Positions 33,888 through 42,405 of a stretch of DNA of 64,000 bases are shown here, piece after piece. Origin of the DNA: Emticicia sp965283955 (GTDB lineage Bacteria > Bacteroidota > Bacteroidia > Cytophagales > Spirosomataceae). The notes under the pieces were generated by a model. The model had not been told where the DNA came from. It saw only the letters and a list, made by a program, of their open reading frames with translations, and searched no databases. The stretch is taken from the NCBI GenBank assembly GCA_965283955.1, contig CBDIQW010000001.1:3038001-3102000 (forward strand), in the 5' to 3' direction. Made by a program: the position numbers and the translations under genes. Each line of letters opens with the position of its first letter. Positions within the stretch are counted from its first letter, which is position 1.

Positions 33888-35117
33888 ATGAAAAAGGTAT
33901 TTCTTTTAATTTGTACACTCGTTACCTTAAATCTTTCAGCCCAAACCAAGAAAAAAGCCGTTTTTATCATTGTCGATGGTATTCCTGCCGATGTGATTGA
34001 AAAACTCAAAAAACCACACCTTGATTCAATCGCCCAAGTGGGCGGCTACGCTCGTGCGTATGTAGGAGGCGAACGCAAAAGTTATTCGCAAACCCCTACG
34101 ATTTCGGCCGTTGGCTACAATAGTTTGCTGACTGGCACTTGGGTAAACAAACACAATGTGTGGGACAACGACATCAAAGCACCGAATTATAATTATTGGA
34201 CAATCTTTCGATTCTTCAAACAACAATACCCCGAAAAGAAAACCGCCGTATTTTCGACTTGGCTGGATAATAGAACCAAACTTGTAGGCGATAATTTACC
34301 ACAAACAGGGCATCTGAAAACTGATTATCATTTTGATGGACTCGAACTCGATACCGCTCGCTATCCGCACGATAAACAGAGTAAATACATCAATCTGATT
34401 GATGAAGAAGTAACTGCTGCAGCAGCAAAAGGCATCAGAACCGATGCTCCCGATTTGAGTTGGGTGTATTTAGAATTTACTGACGATATGGGGCATAAAC
34501 ACGGAGATAGTCCAGAGTTTTATGCGGCTATCGAAACGATGGATAAACAAGTGGGAAAAATCTGGCAGGCAATCAACTATCGTCAAGCAAATTTTAAAGA
34601 AGATTGGGTAATTTACATTACAACCGACCACGGCCGAGATGCTAAAACGGGTCGAGGTCACGGTGGGCAGTCAGACCGAGAGCGTGGCACTTGGATTGTG
34701 ACCAACGCCCAAAACCTCAATCCATATTTTAAGCAAAATCAACCCGCCATTGTTGACATTATGCCTTCAATTGCATCGTTTATGCAGATTTCTTTGCCTC
34801 GTGAGCAACATTTCGAAATTGACGGAGTTCCATTGACTGGTAAAATTTCCGCCACTTCGCCCGAAGCAAAATTAAAAGATGATACTATTGACCTAACTTG
34901 GAAAGCCATCGACAAAAAAGGAAAAGCAAAGATTTGGCTCGCCACTACCAATAACTTTGAAACTGGCGGTAAAGACACTTATCAATTAGTCAAACAAGTA
35001 GCCGTTGATGCCGAAAAAGCTACAATCGATGTCAGCAAATTGCCTTCGCAGTTTTATAAAATTGTCATTGAAATGCCCTATAATACCCTCAATCGTTGGA
35101 TTGTTTTGGGGAAATAA
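33888..35117 (+). CDS. Secreted alkaline phosphatase-superfamily phosphodiesterase/nucleotide pyrophosphatase
   Basis: Metal-dependent hydrolase of 409 residues with signal peptide MKKVFLLICTLVTLNLSAQ. The metal site begins KAVFIIVDGIPADVI, the nucleophile Thr lies in SYSQTPTISAVGYNSLLTG, and later metal ligands are in EFTDDMGHKHG and ITTDHGRDAKTGRGHGG. The last 100 residues are a small beta domain typical of Bacteroidota members. A -7 element TATATTTG is at 33853-33860. Substrate (nucleotide, phosphodiester or phosphonate) is not predicted. Confidence 0.88.
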   Translation: MKKVFLLICTLVTLNLSAQTKKKAVFIIVDGIPADVIEKLKKPHLDSIAQVGGYARAYVGGERKSYSQTPTISAVGYNSLLTGTWVNKHNVWDNDIKAPNYNYWTIFRFFKQQYPEKKTAVFSTWLDNRTKLVGDNLPQTGHLKTDYHFDGLELDTARYPHDKQSKYINLIDEEVTAAAAKGIRTDAPDLSWVYLEFTDDMGHKHGDSPEFYAAIETMDKQVGKIWQAINYRQANFKEDWVIYITTDHGRDAKTGRGHGGQSDRERGTWIVTNAQNLNPYFKQNQPAIVDIMPSIASFMQISLPREQHFEIDGVPLTGKISATSPEAKLKDDTIDLTWKAIDKKGKAKIWLATTNNFETGGKDTYQLVKQVAVDAEKATIDVSKLPSQFYKIVIEMPYNTLNRWIVLGK

Positions 35118-35158
35118 AAGAACATAGCTTATCCCGAATTTTATTATAAGAAGAGTTC

Positions 35159-35286
35159 ATTGCCGTCAGTTTTAACTGACGGATTACAAAAAATATAACA
35201 ACTTTGACTTTAGTCGAACTATTTATTTTGACTAAAGTCAAAGTTTATTCATATCAGTATCCGTCAGCTAAAGCAGACGGCAATGA
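35159..35286. repeat. Nested three-hairpin element (GCCGTC type)
   Basis: Hairpin CCGTCAGTT-TT-AACTGACGG (35163-35182), central long hairpin AACTTTGACTTTAGTC ... GACTAAAGTCAAAGTT (35200-35245), third CCGTCAGCTAAAGCAGACGG (35261-35280). The outer flanks ATTGCCGTC and GACGGCAAT also pair with each other. It has the same plan as the CTAAAGG elements but different sequence, and lies between convergent genes. Confidence 0.7.
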
Positions 35287-35292
35287 GTAAAT

Positions 35293-36138
35293 CTACTTCA
35301 TAAAATACCGTTTCTTAAAAGCCAAAGGGTTTTCACCTGTCAGTTTTTTGAAAGTTCGGTTGAAATACGACATACTTTCAAAACCACAATCAAAGCACGT
35401 TTCGGTTACATTTTTATCGAGTAAAAGTAAGTTTTTAGCTTGATTGACTCGGTAATGATTCAGAAATTCGGTGAACGTTACCTTCGTCATTTTCTTGAAA
35501 TATCTACAAAAAGCCGCCTCACTCAAATGACTCATATCGGCGACTTCCTGCAAATCTATTTTCCGCTGATAATTCTCATCAATAAACTGATACAAGCGTT
35601 TGATGCGTTCTTGGTCTTTCTTATTGTATTGATTTTCAACGGGTTGTTCGTGCAGCAACACATAATCTTGCGTAGTTGCCAAAAGCTGAAAAATACTCAA
35701 TATCTCCAAAAACTGTCCGAAATAACTTAGTCCGTCGAGCAATTTCATTCGTTCGCCAATCATTTTCTTTGTTTTTTCTCCGAAAGCAATTCCATACTGC
35801 GAGCGTTGAAAAAGTTGTTGAATAGCTGCCAATTCAGGAGTTTCGAGCATGGCATTTTGCAGGAAATCTTGTCGAACTTGCAGTACAACTTTTTCATAAT
35901 CAGTTTTTACTAAATAGTCAAAATTGAGGTGCGGAATATTTGAACCTATGAAAACTAAATCGCTACTCTCGAATCGAGAAATATGTTCGCCAACGTGCCG
36001 AGTACCGTCCGTTCCTTCGATAAAAACCAACTCAAATTCAGGGTGAAAATGCCAATAAAAAATCTGACTCAATCGTGGCCTAAAAACCCGAAAAGAACTT
36101 TCGGAGTCAATCGTAAACTCTTCTAAAACAATTTTCAT
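35293..36138 (-). CDS. AraC-family transcriptional regulator
   Basis: Protein of 281 residues. An N-terminal cupin (FYWHFHPEFELVFIEGTDG, then HVGEHISRFESSDLVFIGSNIPH) senses a ligand. The C-terminal AraC DNA-binding domain reads LQEVADMSHLSEAAFCRYFK and NQAKNLLLLDKNVTETCFDC with GFESMSYFNRTFKKLTGENP. It is divergent from the phytanoyl-CoA dioxygenase-like gene, which it may control; no operator was identified. Confidence 0.92.
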   Translation of the reverse strand: MKIVLEEFTIDSESSFRVFRPRLSQIFYWHFHPEFELVFIEGTDGTRHVGEHISRFESSDLVFIGSNIPHLNFDYLVKTDYEKVVLQVRQDFLQNAMLETPELAAIQQLFQRSQYGIAFGEKTKKMIGERMKLLDGLSYFGQFLEILSIFQLLATTQDYVLLHEQPVENQYNKKDQERIKRLYQFIDENYQRKIDLQEVADMSHLSEAAFCRYFKKMTKVTFTEFLNHYRVNQAKNLLLLDKNVTETCFDCGFESMSYFNRTFKKLTGENPLAFKKRYFMK

Positions 36139-36513
36139 TTTGCTTTACATCAAAATACAAGTTCGGTGACATACTTCTATCAAATTTGCACATTTTTCGT
36201 AATTTATCTATATAAATATTCACATAAAATCAATATTGTTCAAAAACTGGCAATTATTGGTTAAGTATAGTTTAATTTTAGCTGCTACATTTGTATAATT
36301 ATTTTGATTAAAAATATAACTAAATAATGTCATACCAGCGAGTGAATAAATTCACCAGCTAAAGGAACAAAGGAATTGTGGCAATACTTTATGCGGACTT
36401 GAAGTCCACATTTACTAAAAAACTCCTTTGTTCTTTTAGTCGGTGATTTCAATCGCCGCAATAAATAATAGAAGTAATAATTACTCAATATCATTCACAA
36501 AAAAACATACACT
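36139..36513. other. Intergenic region between AraC gene and PhyH gene
   Basis: Contains -7 element TACATTTG at 36286-36293 (plus) and then three-hairpin element copy 2 at 36342-36458, so a transcript from that promoter would carry the element in its leader. The start codon at 36514 follows 56 bases later. Confidence 0.5.
36342..36458. repeat. Three-hairpin dispersed element, copy 2
   Basis: Hairpin A GTGAAT-AA-ATTCAC (36342-36355), arm CTAAAGGAACAAAGGA (36359-36374), hairpin B GGACTTGAAGTCC (36395-36407), arm TCCTTTGTTCTTTTAG (36424-36439), hairpin C CGGTGATTTCAATCGCCG (36441-36458). It sits in the putative 5' leader of the PhyH gene. Confidence 0.8.
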
Positions 36514-37494
36514 ATGCAAATGACAATGGCAACCCCAACGATGATGCCCAATAAAAATCATACGGATAAACCTGGGAATCCTTCAACCGCTACCAGTAGC
36601 CAAATTAAACTTCGTACAAGCCTCAACGAAGGTGGACCACTACGAGTTTTGAGCGAAGAAGACTGGAATTTTTGGTTAGAAAATGGTTACGTAATTATCA
36701 AAAATGCTGTCCCAAGAGAACAAGCTCTTCGCACAGCTGAATTTATTTGGGAGTTTGAAGAAAAAGACCCCAACGACCAAAACACTTGGTACACCGCTCC
36801 ACGTGCCGAAATGCAAATGAAGGAACTAACGGGTACGGGTATGGTGGAAGTCTATAACAACCAACATCTTTGGAATAACCGTCAGTCTCAACGAGTGTAC
36901 GATGCTTTTGTAGATGTATGGGGAACCGAAAAACTTTGGGTAACCATCGACCGTGCGAATTTGAACTTTCCGCTTCGCCCTGGGTTTGAATATAAAGGAT
37001 TTATTCACTGGGACTACGACCCCGAAACAAAACCACAGAACGTACAAGGTGTGTTGGCCTTAGCCGACCAAACTGACGAAAATATGGGCGGTTTTCAGTG
37101 TATTCCTGAGTTATTCCGCACGTATGATACTTGGAAATTAACCCAACCAGAAGACCGCAATCGTTTCAAACCCGATATTACAGGTTTTGAAGATAAATTG
37201 GTAAAAGTAAAACTCGAAGCAGGCGATTTATTGATTTTTAATAGTAGTCAACCGCACGGGATTCGCCCAAATAATTCAACGGATAAGGTTAGAATCGCTC
37301 AATATATCTCGATGATGCCAGCCGAAGAAGACAACGACGGCCTTCGTGATTGGCGAGTAAATTCATGGAAAAATCGTATTTCTCCCGAAGGCTACGCATT
37401 TCCAGGCGACCCAAGAAATTGGGAAAAAACCAAATACGATACTGCCGAGTTGAATGATTTAGGAAAGAAAGTATTAGGTTTAGAAAAATGGTAA
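36514..37494 (+). CDS. Phytanoyl-CoA dioxygenase (PhyH) family protein
   Basis: Fe(II)/2-oxoglutarate oxygenase of 326 residues. The HxD iron ligands are in FIHWDYDPE, the second His in FNSSQPHGIRPNN, followed by VRIAQYISM with the likely 2-oxoglutarate Arg. The first 35 residues are a low-complexity tail (MQMTMATPTMMPNKNHTDKP), possibly untranslated if a later start is used. It is divergent from an AraC regulator. Substrate unknown. Confidence 0.88.
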   Translation: MQMTMATPTMMPNKNHTDKPGNPSTATSSQIKLRTSLNEGGPLRVLSEEDWNFWLENGYVIIKNAVPREQALRTAEFIWEFEEKDPNDQNTWYTAPRAEMQMKELTGTGMVEVYNNQHLWNNRQSQRVYDAFVDVWGTEKLWVTIDRANLNFPLRPGFEYKGFIHWDYDPETKPQNVQGVLALADQTDENMGGFQCIPELFRTYDTWKLTQPEDRNRFKPDITGFEDKLVKVKLEAGDLLIFNSSQPHGIRPNNSTDKVRIAQYISMMPAEEDNDGLRDWRVNSWKNRISPEGYAFPGDPRNWEKTKYDTAELNDLGKKVLGLEKW

Positions 37495-37531
37495 TTTGAG
37501 GAAAAAATTAAAAAATTATAATGCTAATCAT

Positions 37532-37637
37532 GAAACCCCGAAGGGGTGAAAAGATTATAGAATTATAAAGTTAGCCAGCCATCAAAACTCCGAAGGAGTG
37601 ATATTATACCGCATATAATGTCACTCCTTCGGAGTTT
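37532..37637. repeat. CCCGAAGGGG / CTCCGAAGGAG repeats with long inverted repeat
   Basis: A small hairpin AACCCCGAAGGGGTG at about 37534-37548 is followed by a 24-bp inverted repeat: AAACTCCGAAGGAGTGATAT with TATA (37585-37608), loop CCGCA, and complement TATAATGTCACTCCTTCGGA with GTTT (37614-37637), one mismatch. It lies after the PhyH gene and may terminate it. Confidence 0.75.
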
Positions 37638-37746
37638 CAAAACACTCAATCGTTTGCCTTTTTCTCTACAATAATACCATCCTTTCAGGATTTTTGACTC
37701 CTTATTACTAACCAAAAAACAACATCCATTTCCTAAAAAATTATCG

Positions 37747-37754
37747 TATTTTTG
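37747..37754 (+). promoter_or_regulatory. -7 element TATTTTTG upstream of the aldo/keto reductase
   Basis: TATTTTTG matches TAnnTTTG, 17 bases before the start codon, implying a very short leader. No clear TTTG 19 bases upstream. Confidence 0.45.
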
Positions 37755-37771
37755 GCAAAACCAAACACCCT

Positions 37772-38590
37772 ATGCAAAACCAACTCTATACCACGCTCAA
37801 CAACGGCAATCAAATGCCACTGCTCGGCTTGGGCGTTTATGATATGTATAACCTTGAAGCCGAACAGGCTGTATTGTGGGCTTTAGAAACTGGGTATCGG
37901 CTCATTGATACTGCCGAAATGTATAAAAATGAAACCGAAATTGGCAATGCGGTGCGTGAAAGTGGTATTAACCGAACCGAACTTTTCGTAACAACCAAAG
38001 TAAATAACGGCGACCAAGGTTTTGATAAAACTCTCCGTGCTTTCGATGAAAGCCTAAAAAAACTCAACATCGAATACATCGACCTATATTTGGTACATTG
38101 GCCAATCAAAGCCACTCGAAAAGACACTTGGCTGGCTCTTGAAAAACTTTATACCGAAGGACGAGTAAAAGCCATTGGTGTGGCCAATTATCTCGTGCCT
38201 TTTCTGACTGAACTCGAATCTTACGCCAACATTGTTCCTGCCGTTAATCAAGTTGAATTTAGTCCGTATTTATATTTGAAAGAGTTAGCAGAAGTTTGTC
38301 AACAAAAGAAAATTCAACTGCAAGCCTATACTCCACTCGTGCGTGGTATGCGTATGCAAGACCCGAAACTTCAAAATCTTGCTCAAAAATACGATAAAAC
38401 TCCCTCCCAAATTATTTTGCGTTGGGCTTTGCAACACGGTGTTTCGAGCATTCCAAAATCAGCCAATTTGCAGCGAATCAAAGAAAATTTTGATGTTTTC
38501 GACTTTGAAATCAGTCAAACAGATATGGACTTTATGGATACTTTCAATGAAAACCTAAGGGTAGTAGATGACCCAATGGATTTATTTTGA
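37772..38590 (+). CDS. Aldo/keto reductase
   Basis: NADPH-dependent (beta/alpha)8 oxidoreductase of 272 residues, full length. The catalytic tetrad is visible: Asp in RLIDTAEMY, Tyr in MYKNE, Lys in FVTTKVNN and His in LYLVHWPIK. The cofactor region is SIPKSANLQRIKENFDVFDF near the C-terminus. It resembles 2,5-diketo-D-gluconate reductase types. Physiological substrate cannot be told. Confidence 0.95.
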   Translation: MQNQLYTTLNNGNQMPLLGLGVYDMYNLEAEQAVLWALETGYRLIDTAEMYKNETEIGNAVRESGINRTELFVTTKVNNGDQGFDKTLRAFDESLKKLNIEYIDLYLVHWPIKATRKDTWLALEKLYTEGRVKAIGVANYLVPFLTELESYANIVPAVNQVEFSPYLYLKELAEVCQQKKIQLQAYTPLVRGMRMQDPKLQNLAQKYDKTPSQIILRWALQHGVSSIPKSANLQRIKENFDVFDFEISQTDMDFMDTFNENLRVVDDPMDLF

Positions 38591-38681
38591 AAATAATTTC
38601 CATTTTCTGCAACGCTCGTTTCATGTTTTGCATCTTATGTTCAGACAACAATAATTATGAAATCTTAACATTACGCAATTT

Positions 38682-39719
38682 ATGAAAAAGCTACTCTCAT
38701 TATTTATTTTAGGATTATCCATTTCAACGGTTTCTTTGGCTCAAGATAAAGAAACACCTTACTTCGTAAAAACCTACAAATCATCGGAAGTGAAAAACGT
38801 AAATGTACGCACTTCGGGTGGTGGCATTTCGGTAACTGGCGGGGCGGGCGACGAAGCTCGTGTAGAGGTTTATGTAAGAGGAAACAACGGTGGAAGTAAT
38901 CTCAGCAAAGAAGAAATCGAAGACCGCCTAAAAGAATACGAATTAAGTGTAAAAAAAGAAGGCGAAACGATTTCGTGCGTAGCCAAACGCAAAAGTGAAG
39001 GAGGCTGGAACAACTGGAAAAATGGCCTCAGTATTTCTTTCAAAATCTACACTCCCGAAAAAATCTCTACTGATTTAGTAACCAGCGGCGGTGGAATCTC
39101 TCTCAAAAACCTGACAGGAAATTTAGGTTTCACGACCAGCGGTGGCGGCCTGAAACTCCAAAACTTAGGCGGAAATGTAAAAGGACGCACTTCGGGTGGT
39201 GGAATCAATATCAGTGGTTGCCGAGATAATATTGATGTATCAACCAGCGGTGGTGGAATTGATGCCGAAAACTGCAAAGGTGACATCAGACTAACAACTT
39301 CGGGCGGTGGTTTAACGCTCAAAAAACTCGACGGAACAATCAAAGCAACAACCAGCGGTGGCGGAATCAGAGCCGAAGAAATCAGTGGCGATTTTAATAC
39401 TTCAACTTCGGGTGGTTCAATCAAATTAGAAGACATGACAGCCAGCATTAAAGCCTCAACTTCGGGCGGTGGAATTAGTGCTGATATTAAATCGCTTGGA
39501 AAATATCTTTCACTCTCGACCAGTGCAGGAAGTATCCATGTAAGAATGCCAATGGATAAAGGCATAGATTTAGACCTTGACGGAAACCGAGTAAAAGTAC
39601 CAACATTATCCAAATTTAGCGGAACTGTTGAAAAAGACCGTGTGAAAGGCTTGCTCAACGGTGGCGGAATTGCCGTAAGAATGGACGCCAGCTCTGGCGG
39701 TGTTTATATCAACGAATAA
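38682..39719 (+). CDS. Secreted DUF4097-like protein with TSGGG repeats
   Basis: Protein of 345 residues with signal peptide MKKLLSLFILGLSISTVSLAQ. Ten near-repeats of about 18-22 residues each begin with a TSGGG-hydrophobic turn (RTSGGGISVTG, VTSGGGISLKN, TTSGGGLKLQN, RTSGGGINISG, STSGGGIDAEN, TTSGGGLTLKK, TTSGGGIRAEE, STSGGSIKLED, STSGGGISADI, STSAGSIHVRM). This fits a DUF4097/DUF4098-type beta-solenoid, a family of putative adhesin or scaffold proteins. Its neighbour is another predicted beta-helix protein. Confidence 0.85.
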   Translation: MKKLLSLFILGLSISTVSLAQDKETPYFVKTYKSSEVKNVNVRTSGGGISVTGGAGDEARVEVYVRGNNGGSNLSKEEIEDRLKEYELSVKKEGETISCVAKRKSEGGWNNWKNGLSISFKIYTPEKISTDLVTSGGGISLKNLTGNLGFTTSGGGLKLQNLGGNVKGRTSGGGINISGCRDNIDVSTSGGGIDAENCKGDIRLTTSGGGLTLKKLDGTIKATTSGGGIRAEEISGDFNTSTSGGSIKLEDMTASIKASTSGGGISADIKSLGKYLSLSTSAGSIHVRMPMDKGIDLDLDGNRVKVPTLSKFSGTVEKDRVKGLLNGGGIAVRMDASSGGVYINE

Positions 39720-39772
39720 ATTTGTGTATTGATATTCTATCATTCAATCATGCTATCAATCAAAATTATTTT

Positions 39773-40552
39773 ATGAAAAAGATACTTATTTTAATGCTTT
39801 TTGCTTTCGTCGGCACGACGGTTTCAGCTCAAAAAGAGATTTCGGCAAAAACTATTTTTGAGGCCATCGACAAAGGACAAACTGTTGATTATCAAGATGC
39901 TGTAATTATTGGAGATTTGGATTTAACCGAACTTTCAAACAAAAAACGCATCAAAAACAAAGGTAATTACGAAGAATATAAAAGCTACGTAGAAGTGCCA
40001 ATTTCGTTTAAGAACTGCACCTTTAAAGGTGATGTGATTGCCTATAAAAACTTATCAGAAGAAAAAAATCGTAAAATTGGAAACGGTAGTGTAAACTGGA
40101 ATATCGGAGATGGAATAACTTATTCGACTGATTTTGAGAAAGCTGTGGTTTTTGAAAACTGTTCTTTCGCAGGAAAAACGGAGTTTAAATATTCAGATTT
40201 TGCCCAAAAAGCCTCGTTTGGTGGAGCGAAATTCTCAAAAGATGCCAATTTCAAATATGCTGATTTTAAACAAGAAGTAATTTTTGCGAAATCAGATTTT
40301 GATGATTACGCCAGTTTCAAATATACTTCGTTCAAACAAGATGCTGATTTTTTTGATGTACGTTTCAAAAATTACGCTGACTTCAAATACGCTGATTTCA
40401 GTGAGCGTGTTACTTTCAAAAATACTGCTTTCAGTAATCAAGCCGATTTCAAATACGCCGATTTTAAAGATGATGCCAATTTCGATAATACAAAATTCAA
40501 ATCTGGCGTTGACATGAAATATTCAAACGGCAAGAAGTATATGAATAAATAA
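39773..40552 (+). CDS. Secreted pentapeptide-repeat protein
   Basis: About 259 residues. The start at 39773 gives signal peptide MKKILILMLFAFVGTTVSAQ; the ORF opens 17 codons earlier in non-coding-like DNA. Repeats of the form A-D/N-F-x-x (ANFKYADF, ASFKYTSF, ADFKYADF, ANFDNTKF) make a right-handed quadrilateral beta-helix from about residue 130 onward. It follows the DUF4097 gene by 50 bases on the same strand, probably in one transcript. A 16-bp perfect inverted repeat lies downstream. Confidence 0.87.
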   Translation: MKKILILMLFAFVGTTVSAQKEISAKTIFEAIDKGQTVDYQDAVIIGDLDLTELSNKKRIKNKGNYEEYKSYVEVPISFKNCTFKGDVIAYKNLSEEKNRKIGNGSVNWNIGDGITYSTDFEKAVVFENCSFAGKTEFKYSDFAQKASFGGAKFSKDANFKYADFKQEVIFAKSDFDDYASFKYTSFKQDADFFDVRFKNYADFKYADFSERVTFKNTAFSNQADFKYADFKDDANFDNTKFKSGVDMKYSNGKKYMNK

Positions 40553-40580
40553 CTTTCGTTTGTTAGGACTCAGAAATAAA

Positions 40581-40671
40581 AATTGAAGATTAAGGATTTC
40601 AAATGAATGATTGTAGATTTTTTAATTCAATCATTCTTAAATCATCAATCTACACTCCTTAATCTTCAATT
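40581..40671. repeat. Inverted AATTGAAGATTAAGGA repeat between convergent genes
   Basis: AATTGAAGATTAAGGA (40581-40596) and TCCTTAATCTTCAATT (40656-40671) are perfect 16-bp complements. Between them TCAAATGAATGATTGTAGATT and AATTCAATCATTC / AATCATCAATCTAC pair further. The whole may fold as a long hairpin acting as a two-way terminator. Confidence 0.75.
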
Positions 40672-40682
40672 TCCATTCTCTT

Positions 40683-40901
40683 CTACTCCAAGACCTCAAT
40701 TACATAGCCCCAAGCACTTAGTTGCTCCACAATGAGGCTTTCGCAAATTTCCATTTTTCGGTTTTCGATTCGTAAGATTTTATCGCAATCTTCTAAATCA
40801 AAATTCCATTTTCCGTGCGGCAAAACAAGTTCGTCGAGCAATGGTGCTACTTTCCGTACTTGTATCTTATTTTTTATCGTAGTTTTGAATACCCAAATCA
40901 T
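40683..40901 (-). CDS. Small conserved hypothetical protein (72 residues)
   Basis: MIWVFKTTIKNKIQVRKVAP, then LLDELVLPHGKWNFDLEDCD and KILRIENRKMEICESLIVEQ. It resembles small Bacteroidota proteins with a KWNFDLEDCDKILR core and a ferredoxin-like or metal-transport-like fold; function unknown. The start at 40901 is chosen because MVWVFK/MIWVFK is the usual opening. An operator palindrome at 40951-40970 is identical in plan to the one before the DinB gene, so it is probably under the same regulator. Confidence 0.75.
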   Translation of the reverse strand: MIWVFKTTIKNKIQVRKVAPLLDELVLPHGKWNFDLEDCDKILRIENRKMEICESLIVEQLSAWGYVIEVLE

Positions 40902-40950
40902 GACTATTCTTAGGTTTAATTTGGAAGGATAAACAAAATAAACACAAGCT

Positions 40951-40970
40951 ACTGACAGCCCTATGTCAGT
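40951..40970. promoter_or_regulatory. ACTGACA-N6-TGTCAGT operator, copy 1
   Basis: ACTGACA-GCCCTA-TGTCAGT, a 7-bp inverted repeat with a 6-base spacer, 49 bases upstream of the 72-residue gene. Copy 2 (46265-46286) is upstream of the DinB gene with the spacer ACCCTA. Shared spacer bases (CCCTA) as well as arms indicate one regulator, probably WYL/YafY type. Confidence 0.75.
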
Positions 40971-41014
40971 CAATCTAAAATTTATTTACTCATGTTACGC
41001 AAAGTATTTTGCTT

Positions 41015-41107
41015 TACCACAATGACACTATAGAGACACGATTGACACAAAGAAAATTTGGTATAAATTTGTGTCTATTGTGTATTCCATTGTGCCTATC
41101 GTGGTTA
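41015..41107. repeat. Imperfect 38-bp inverted repeat of GACACAATNGACAC phrases
   Basis: The left arm TTACCACAATGACACTATAG is followed by AGACACGATTGACACAAA. The right arm TTTGTGTCTATTGTGTATTC is followed by CATTGTGCCTATCGTGGTTA. About three quarters of the positions pair, around the loop GAAAATTTGGTATAAA. It lies downstream of the MFS gene end and upstream of the 72-residue gene. Confidence 0.6.
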
Positions 41108-41148
41108 AGAAAGATTATTTAGATGTGAAATTTTCTACGTAACATCAG

Positions 41149-42381
41149 TTATTTAATTGTTTTTTTCTGAATTTGTCGGTTCAAGACATACATCATCGCA
41201 ATCGTGATAAGCATCGAAGCCACTACCACAATACCCAAAAATGGATAATTTTGCATCGTTCCATCGCTTCCTTCCGATACGATTACACCCGCCAAAGCAG
41301 CAGCAGCCCCACCCGAAATCTGTTGAATCGAGGAGTTGATACTCATAAAAGCTCCACGGTCTTGCAGCTGCGGAACGGCCGTCATGAGCGAAGATGCCGA
41401 AATCATTCGAGCGGTAATACCCGCAAACATTAGCACGTTCACCACTACCACTAACCAAAACGGTGTTTGCCCTAAGTTCGTGTAAACCAAAACCATAACG
41501 CTCGTGATGATTGACCCCACAAAAAACACCTTATATTTGCCCAATTTATCACTCAATTTGCCCGAAAGCGGGCCGAAAGTAATCGTAAATATACCCGTTA
41601 TCAGATACAACATCGGTAAATCGTTGATACTGATTTTTAGGTTATTGATACTAAACGCACTACCAAAAGGCATGAGCATAAAACCGCCCGTAGCCAATAA
41701 GATTGTTGCCAAAAATGCTCTTAGATAATCAGATTTCGAGAGGGTTTTCCATAAATGCTCAAACGGATTTCGGTCGTTTTGCACTTTCAAATGCTCAGTA
41801 ATTGGCTGCATATACACCACAATCGCAATGCCGACGATTATCGAAAAACCAACAATCATCCAAAACGGCGAATGCCAACCAAAGGCGTTAGCCAAATATA
41901 AGCCAATCGGTAAACCCAAAATCTGACTTGCCGAAAAAGCCATTTGCACAAAGCCCATCACACGCCCACGGAGTTCGAGTTTGAATAAATCGGAGATAAT
42001 TGCAAAGCTGATTGAGCCAATGACACCCCCAAAAATCCCAGTCACGATTCGAGCTATCAACAAAAATTCATAGCTATTGGCTATCGCACAAAGCGTTGTG
42101 CCGAAAATAAAACCTACATAAAAGAAAAGTAGTAGTTTTTTACGGTCGAATCTATCGGCAAAGCCAGCCGCCAAAAGTCCCGAAGCCCCTGCACTAAAGG
42201 CGTAAGCCGAAACTACGAGTCCAAATTGTTTTGGTTGAAGGCTCAATTCTTTCATCAAAATCGCACCCAAAGGCGACAAAACCATGAAATCTAAAATCAG
42301 CGTAAACTGTAAAATCGTGAGAATGGCAATAATAAAAATCTGGTATGGGCTAAATTTTTCGTTGGTCGAGTTACTCTTCAT
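41149..42381 (-). CDS. MFS transporter (DHA1-type drug/metabolite exporter)
   Basis: Twelve-helix major facilitator of 410 residues. The N-terminal motif A-like segment is GLLAAGFADRFDRKKLLLFFY between helices 2 and 3, and the C-terminal repeat is GPLSGKLSDKLGKYKVFFVG. LILDFMVLSPLGAILMKELSLQPKQFG is typical of arabinose-efflux-like (AraJ/YdhP) proteins. It is downstream of a TetR gene on the same strand with 24 bases between, so it is probably that regulator's target. Confidence 0.92.
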   Translation of the reverse strand: MKSNSTNEKFSPYQIFIIAILTILQFTLILDFMVLSPLGAILMKELSLQPKQFGLVVSAYAFSAGASGLLAAGFADRFDRKKLLLFFYVGFIFGTTLCAIANSYEFLLIARIVTGIFGGVIGSISFAIISDLFKLELRGRVMGFVQMAFSASQILGLPIGLYLANAFGWHSPFWMIVGFSIIVGIAIVVYMQPITEHLKVQNDRNPFEHLWKTLSKSDYLRAFLATILLATGGFMLMPFGSAFSINNLKISINDLPMLYLITGIFTITFGPLSGKLSDKLGKYKVFFVGSIITSVMVLVYTNLGQTPFWLVVVVNVLMFAGITARMISASSLMTAVPQLQDRGAFMSINSSIQQISGGAAAALAGVIVSEGSDGTMQNYPFLGIVVVASMLITIAMMYVLNRQIQKKTIK

Positions 42382-42405
42382 ATATCAATAAATTTTATTA
42401 CGTTT

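Noticed and set aside
38820..39480. DNA tandem repeat or CRISPR-like array in the TSGGG gene
   Set aside because: The periodicity is at protein level; unit length varies from 18 to 22 residues and codons differ between units. No spacers.
39047..39658. Long antisense ORF (203 residues) in the DUF4097 gene
   Set aside because: A by-product of the Gly/Ser/Thr repeat codons on the other strand; proline-rich and without a plausible start.
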